Part shown: positions 5,134 through 7,826 of the stretch, piece by piece
Numbering within the stretch: the first letter of the stretch is position 1
How the letters are laid out: the number at the start of each line of letters is the position of its first letter
From: CAYFUF01 sp964394795
GTDB lineage: Bacteria > Bacillota > Clostridia > Tissierellales > Peptoniphilaceae
NCBI GenBank assembly: GCA_964394795.1
Contig: CAYMYX010000056.1
Location: 1 to 7,826 of the forward strand
Length of the DNA stretch: 7,826 nucleotides
Direction: 5' to 3'
Notes under the pieces: generated by a model
The model's database searches: none
The model's input: the letters and a program-made list of their open reading frames with translations, nothing else
What the model was told of the DNA's origin: nothing
Program-made: the position numbers and the translations under genes

Positions 5134-6252
5134 ATGTTTCTGGCACTGAAAGAAATTAAAAAAGAAAAACTTCGCTTCACTATGATAATCCTAGTCACGG
5201 CATTGATTGCCTATCTCATCTATTTCCTGTCGGGTTTGGCTTTCGGCTTGGCGGAACTCAATAAAACTGCTGTAGATTATTGGCATGCTGATGGGGTCAT
5301 CCTCAACGAGACGGCAAACAAGAATATCTATGCGTCGACCATCGATGAGAAAAAGCTAAATGACTTAAATATTGATACGGCGAATTCCATCAATTTGGCA
5401 ACGACCTCGGTTTTCTTAAACGATTCTGAAAATAGTGACGAATTGATTGAACTCGTCTTCATGGGCGTGACAAAAGAAAACAACAACTTAACGCCACCGA
5501 TTGTTGAAGGGCGGGAAGTGGAAGCAGATGACGAGATAACTGTTTCCAACAACTTGAAAGATCAGGTGGATATCAAGGTAGGGGATACCCTGAAGATGGC
5601 CACCACCAATCGAGAATTTAAAGTCGTTGGATTTACCGAAAATTCCAACTACAATACGATTCCTGTGGCGTATGTGAGTAGGGATATGGCCTCCCAGGCC
5701 ATGATGATATTCTCTCCATCTGGAGATAACGCGGATGCCGTTACTGGCCCAACGCCCAACATGCCGACTCGAGTTTCCGGCGTGGTTGTCAATGGTGATG
5801 TAGATAAAAGTAAACTCGCTGATAATGGGCTCGAGTTCATCACCATGGATGAGTTCATCAATAGTATACCGGGGTATATGGCCCAAATTCTGACCTTCGG
5901 ACTGATGATTATTTCATTAGCCATAATCTCGTCCATCATCATCGGCATTTTTATGTATATCCTGACCATGCAGAAGAAACCCATCTTCGGTGTGTTGAAG
6001 ATTCAAGGTTACCGGAATTCAGTTGTAGTTAAGTCGGTTATCTACCAGACGTTACTGCTGACGATTTTGGGCTATGCCATTGGGTTAATCCTCACGCTTA
6101 TCTCCATTTACTTCTTGGAGAAGAGTGTACCGCTGGCGGTTTCGGTTGAGATTTACGCCATCGTGACGGCGTTCTCGATTCTATGTTCATTGATTGGTGC
6201 GCTGTTCTCCGTTCGCACTATCCTGAAGATTGACCCCCTTGATGCGATTTAG
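5134..6252 (+). CDS. ABC transporter permease, FtsX family, HrtB-like
   Basis: This 372-residue membrane subunit has the MacB/FtsX layout: one N-terminal membrane segment (about residues 15-37), a large external domain (about 38-248), then three membrane segments (about 250-277, 300-325 and 338-360). The external domain includes a REFKVVGFT-type strand typical of MacB-like periplasmic or extracellular cores. After the second membrane segment the cytoplasmic KKPIFGVLKIQGY stretch is the usual ATPase-coupling region, and the protein ends KIDPLDAI, the characteristic FtsX-family tail. Overall shape and terminal motifs resemble HrtB, the permease of the heme-toxicity exporter HrtAB, but heme export is not shown. 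AGGAGG at 5123-5128 fixes the start. The stop overlaps the ribosome site of the ATPase gene, so the two subunits are translated from one message. Likely repressed by the divergent TetR protein. Confidence 0.88.
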   Translation: MFLALKEIKKEKLRFTMIILVTALIAYLIYFLSGLAFGLAELNKTAVDYWHADGVILNETANKNIYASTIDEKKLNDLNIDTANSINLATTSVFLNDSENSDELIELVFMGVTKENNNLTPPIVEGREVEADDEITVSNNLKDQVDIKVGDTLKMATTNREFKVVGFTENSNYNTIPVAYVSRDMASQAMMIFSPSGDNADAVTGPTPNMPTRVSGVVVNGDVDKSKLADNGLEFITMDEFINSIPGYMAQILTFGLMIISLAIISSIIIGIFMYILTMQKKPIFGVLKIQGYRNSVVVKSVIYQTLLLTILGYAIGLILTLISIYFLEKSVPLAVSVEIYAIVTAFSILCSLIGALFSVRTILKIDPLDAI

Positions 6253-6260
6253 GAGGACCT

Positions 6261-6947
6261 ATGATTGAATTAAAGAATGTTTGTAAAGAATTTACGGATG
6301 GCGAGGAAACTGTCGTTGCGTTGAAGGAGACGAACCTCCAAATCAAGGAGAATGAATTTACGGCTGTCATCGGACCCAGTGGGTCCGGCAAGTCGACCTT
6401 CCTTACCATCGTGGGTGCCTTGCAGCAACCTACAGAAGGGTCCCTAAGCATCAATGGTGAGGATGTTTATGAGATGTCGGAAAACGAGCGGTCAGACTTA
6501 CGTTTCAAGGGAATTGGCTTTGTCCTTCAAGGATCCAATCTGATTCCATTCTTAACCGTGCGTGAACAGTATCAGTTGAAGATGCAGAAACAAAACAAAG
6601 ATGAAGTTAAGGAAAGAATCGACCACGTCCTAGATTTGCTCTCCATCACTCACATTGGCGACAAGTATCCCGAAGATATATCCGGTGGTGAACGGGCAAG
6701 AGCGGCAATCGGCTTGGCCATCCTCTTGAAACCTAAACTTCTGCTAGCCGATGAACCCACCGCTAGTTTAGATACCGAAAAAGCGGTGAAGATAGTCGAG
6801 GTTCTCCAGTCCATCTCCCGCGAGGAAGGCACGTCCGTAGTCATGGTTACTCACGACGAGCGCATGTTGGACTACTGCGATCGGGTCATTCAGATTTTGG
6901 ATGGGGAAGTGAGTGAGGTTACGGAGAAGAAACTAGAGTCAAAATAA
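6261..6947 (+). CDS. ABC transporter ATP-binding protein, HrtA/MacB-like
   Basis: This 228-residue cytoplasmic ATPase drives the preceding permease. Visible motifs are Walker A GPSGSGKST (38-46), the Q-loop Gln90 in GFVLQGSNLIPFLTVREQ, signature ISGGE (140-144), Walker B LLLADEP (160-166) followed by the D-loop SLD, and the switch His198 in VTHDE. The SDLRFKGIGFVLQ stretch closely recalls HrtA and the LolD/MacB exporter group. The residues after the signature read RARAAIGLA, where most relatives have QQRVAIARA; this is a modest deviation that leaves the signature intact. The ATG is 8 nt after the permease stop with AGGAGG at 6251-6256, so translation is coupled. A 17-bp hairpin just after the stop ends the operon. 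The substrate is unknown; heme, a peptide or another membrane-active compound are all possible. Confidence 0.93.
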   Translation: MIELKNVCKEFTDGEETVVALKETNLQIKENEFTAVIGPSGSGKSTFLTIVGALQQPTEGSLSINGEDVYEMSENERSDLRFKGIGFVLQGSNLIPFLTVREQYQLKMQKQNKDEVKERIDHVLDLLSITHIGDKYPEDISGGERARAAIGLAILLKPKLLLADEPTASLDTEKAVKIVEVLQSISREEGTSVVMVTHDERMLDYCDRVIQILDGEVSEVTEKKLESK

Positions 6948-6948
6948 C

Positions 6949-6991
6949 AAAACTGGAAGGTTAGCGTTTATCTGCTAACCTTCCAGTTTTT
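6949..6991. terminator. Bidirectional terminator, 17-bp stem
   Basis: The 17 bases at 6949-6965 are perfectly complementary to 6974-6990 around the 8-nt loop GTTTATCT. The stem ends in A4/T4, so both strands have a U-run: TTTTT on plus and AGTTTTG on minus. It starts one base after the ATPase stop and 14 bp beyond the end of the convergent radical SAM gene, and serves both. Confidence 0.92.
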
Positions 6992-7004
6992 CTATAAATT
7001 GAAA

Positions 7005-7826
7005 TTATCTAACATTCCCCAACTTTACCCTCGTCAACTTCTCCCTCGCCATCTCCTCCATCTGCTTCATCAATCCAATATCCGTCGCTGGTTCTAGATA
7101 TTCATAACAAGGGAAATAACTAGTGAGGTGAAGCGGGACATTAGGATCTAAGTCCGCCAAATAATTGACCTGTTCCTGAAACTTCTCCAAATCGTCGGAA
7201 ATTCCAGGGACGACAAGGGTGGTAATCTCAACATGGGCAGCTTCATGGGCCATCCTTATGGTCTTCAACGTAGTGTATAAATCTCCACCTAATTCTCGAT
7301 ACGCAAATTTGGAAAAACTTTTTAAATCAATATTCCATGCATCGATGTACGGGAGCAGGGGCTCCAGATAATCTGGATTGATTTGCCCGGCACTGACCAT
7401 AACGGTAATCAAACCAGCTTCCTTGGCCAACTGAGCAGTTTCCATGACGCACTCATAATTAATGAGCGGCTCATTATAAGTGAAAGCAATGCCAATATTG
7501 CCGCGAGAACGTTCTTGGAGCGCCAGTTGTACAACTTCTTCAGGAGACATTTCGATGAAACGTGCGCTATCGATCGTCGCCCTAGAGATTTCGTTATTTT
7601 GACAGAAGGGGCAGGCCATATTACAACCAAAAGTACCAAGGGATAGAATCTTGGTCCCTGGATAATAGTAGGCGAGAGGTTTCTTTTCGATGGGGTCGAG
7701 GCTGATTGCCGTCCATTTTCCATAGGTTAGGGAAACAATTTGTCCACCTTCATTTTTCCGTGCTCGGCAGTATCCCGTTGCCCCTTTCTTTAATGAGCAA
7801 TAGTGGGGGCAAAGGTCACAGCGAAC
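7005..7826 (-). CDS. amrS: AmmeMemoRadiSam-type radical SAM enzyme, 5' end beyond window
   Basis: This reading frame is open for 273 codons from the window edge to TAA at 7005-7007, so the true start lies outside. Working inward, the visible N-terminus reads VRCDLCPHYC, with four cysteines (visible residues 3, 6, 10 and 20), then a DPIEKKPL segment (44-51). The radical SAM triad CNMACPFC follows at residues 68-75 (CxxxCxxC), which binds the [4Fe-4S] cluster that cleaves S-adenosylmethionine. FTYNEP and the WNIDLKS strand follow. This order matches the radical SAM member of the AmmeMemoRadiSam system, related to pyruvate formate-lyase activases. An internal ATG at 7619 would cut the triad after its first cysteine and must not be used as the start. 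The protein stops at KLGNVR, earlier than relatives that carry a C-terminal CxxC knuckle. AMMECR1 and Memo genes are not visible. The substrate is unknown to me. Confidence 0.9.
   Translation of the reverse strand, partial: VRCDLCPHYCSLKKGATGYCRARKNEGGQIVSLTYGKWTAISLDPIEKKPLAYYYPGTKILSLGTFGCNMACPFCQNNEISRATIDSARFIEMSPEEVVQLALQERSRGNIGIAFTYNEPLINYECVMETAQLAKEAGLITVMVSAGQINPDYLEPLLPYIDAWNIDLKSFSKFAYRELGGDLYTTLKTIRMAHEAAHVEITTLVVPGISDDLEKFQEQVNYLADLDPNVPLHLTSYFPCYEYLEPATDIGLMKQMEEMAREKLTRVKLGNVR

Noticed and set aside
5488..5984. Two overlapping reverse open frames inside the permease gene
   Set aside because: They lie antisense to the permease external domain, have no ribosome sites and read as low-information protein.
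7383..7723. Forward and reverse open frames overlapping the radical SAM gene
   Set aside because: The radical SAM frame carries the full cysteine triad and family motifs; the others are shadows in different frames.

Overview
The window reads as chromosomal DNA of a low-to-moderate GC Gram-positive bacterium (Bacillota). Strong AGGAGG-type ribosome binding sites, short hairpin-plus-T terminators and the protein families present support this, but I cannot name a genus. It is scaffolded draft sequence: exactly 100 N at 4090-4189 mark an assembly gap of unknown true length.

Left part (1-1762): after a possible gene tail (ends 58) comes an Acr3-type arsenite efflux permease (170-1240), followed without a gap by a small DsrE-like protein with one conserved-type cysteine (best start 1253). 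The acr3 leader holds two matching small hairpins enclosed by an 8-bp complementary pair. A bidirectional terminator-like hairpin then separates this pair from a convergent SDR oxidoreductase (1763-2521, minus strand).

Middle (2522-4463): the SDR gene is divergent from a full-length two-domain ChrA-type chromate transporter (2659-3834), which ends in a compound intrinsic terminator followed by a second hairpin. The 629 bp from 3835 to 4463 contain no convincing gene. They hold the terminators, an AT-rich stretch with loosely repeated ACAT...ATGT units on both sides of the gap, an exact 19-bp direct repeat 48 bp apart, and the terminator of the next gene.

Right part (4464-7826): a TetR-family regulator (minus strand, best start 5015) is divergent from a two-gene ABC exporter, an FtsX/HrtB-like permease followed by an HrtA-like ATPase. 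The exporter promoter has an extended -10 overlapped by a palindromic operator candidate, so the likely circuit is a TetR repressor controlling the exporter. A 17-bp hairpin shared by convergent genes follows. The window ends inside an AmmeMemoRadiSam-type radical SAM enzyme (minus strand) whose frame stays open to base 7826. The radical SAM cysteine triad is complete only if the reading is extended past an internal ATG.

Together, two oxyanion exporters (arsenite, chromate) and a TetR-controlled ABC exporter suggest a stress or detoxification neighbourhood. I see no transposase, integrase, tRNA or CRISPR array. I found no clearly new multi-gene system; the best leads are the acr3 leader structure, the Acr3-DsrE pairing, the TetR operator and the repeats around the gap.
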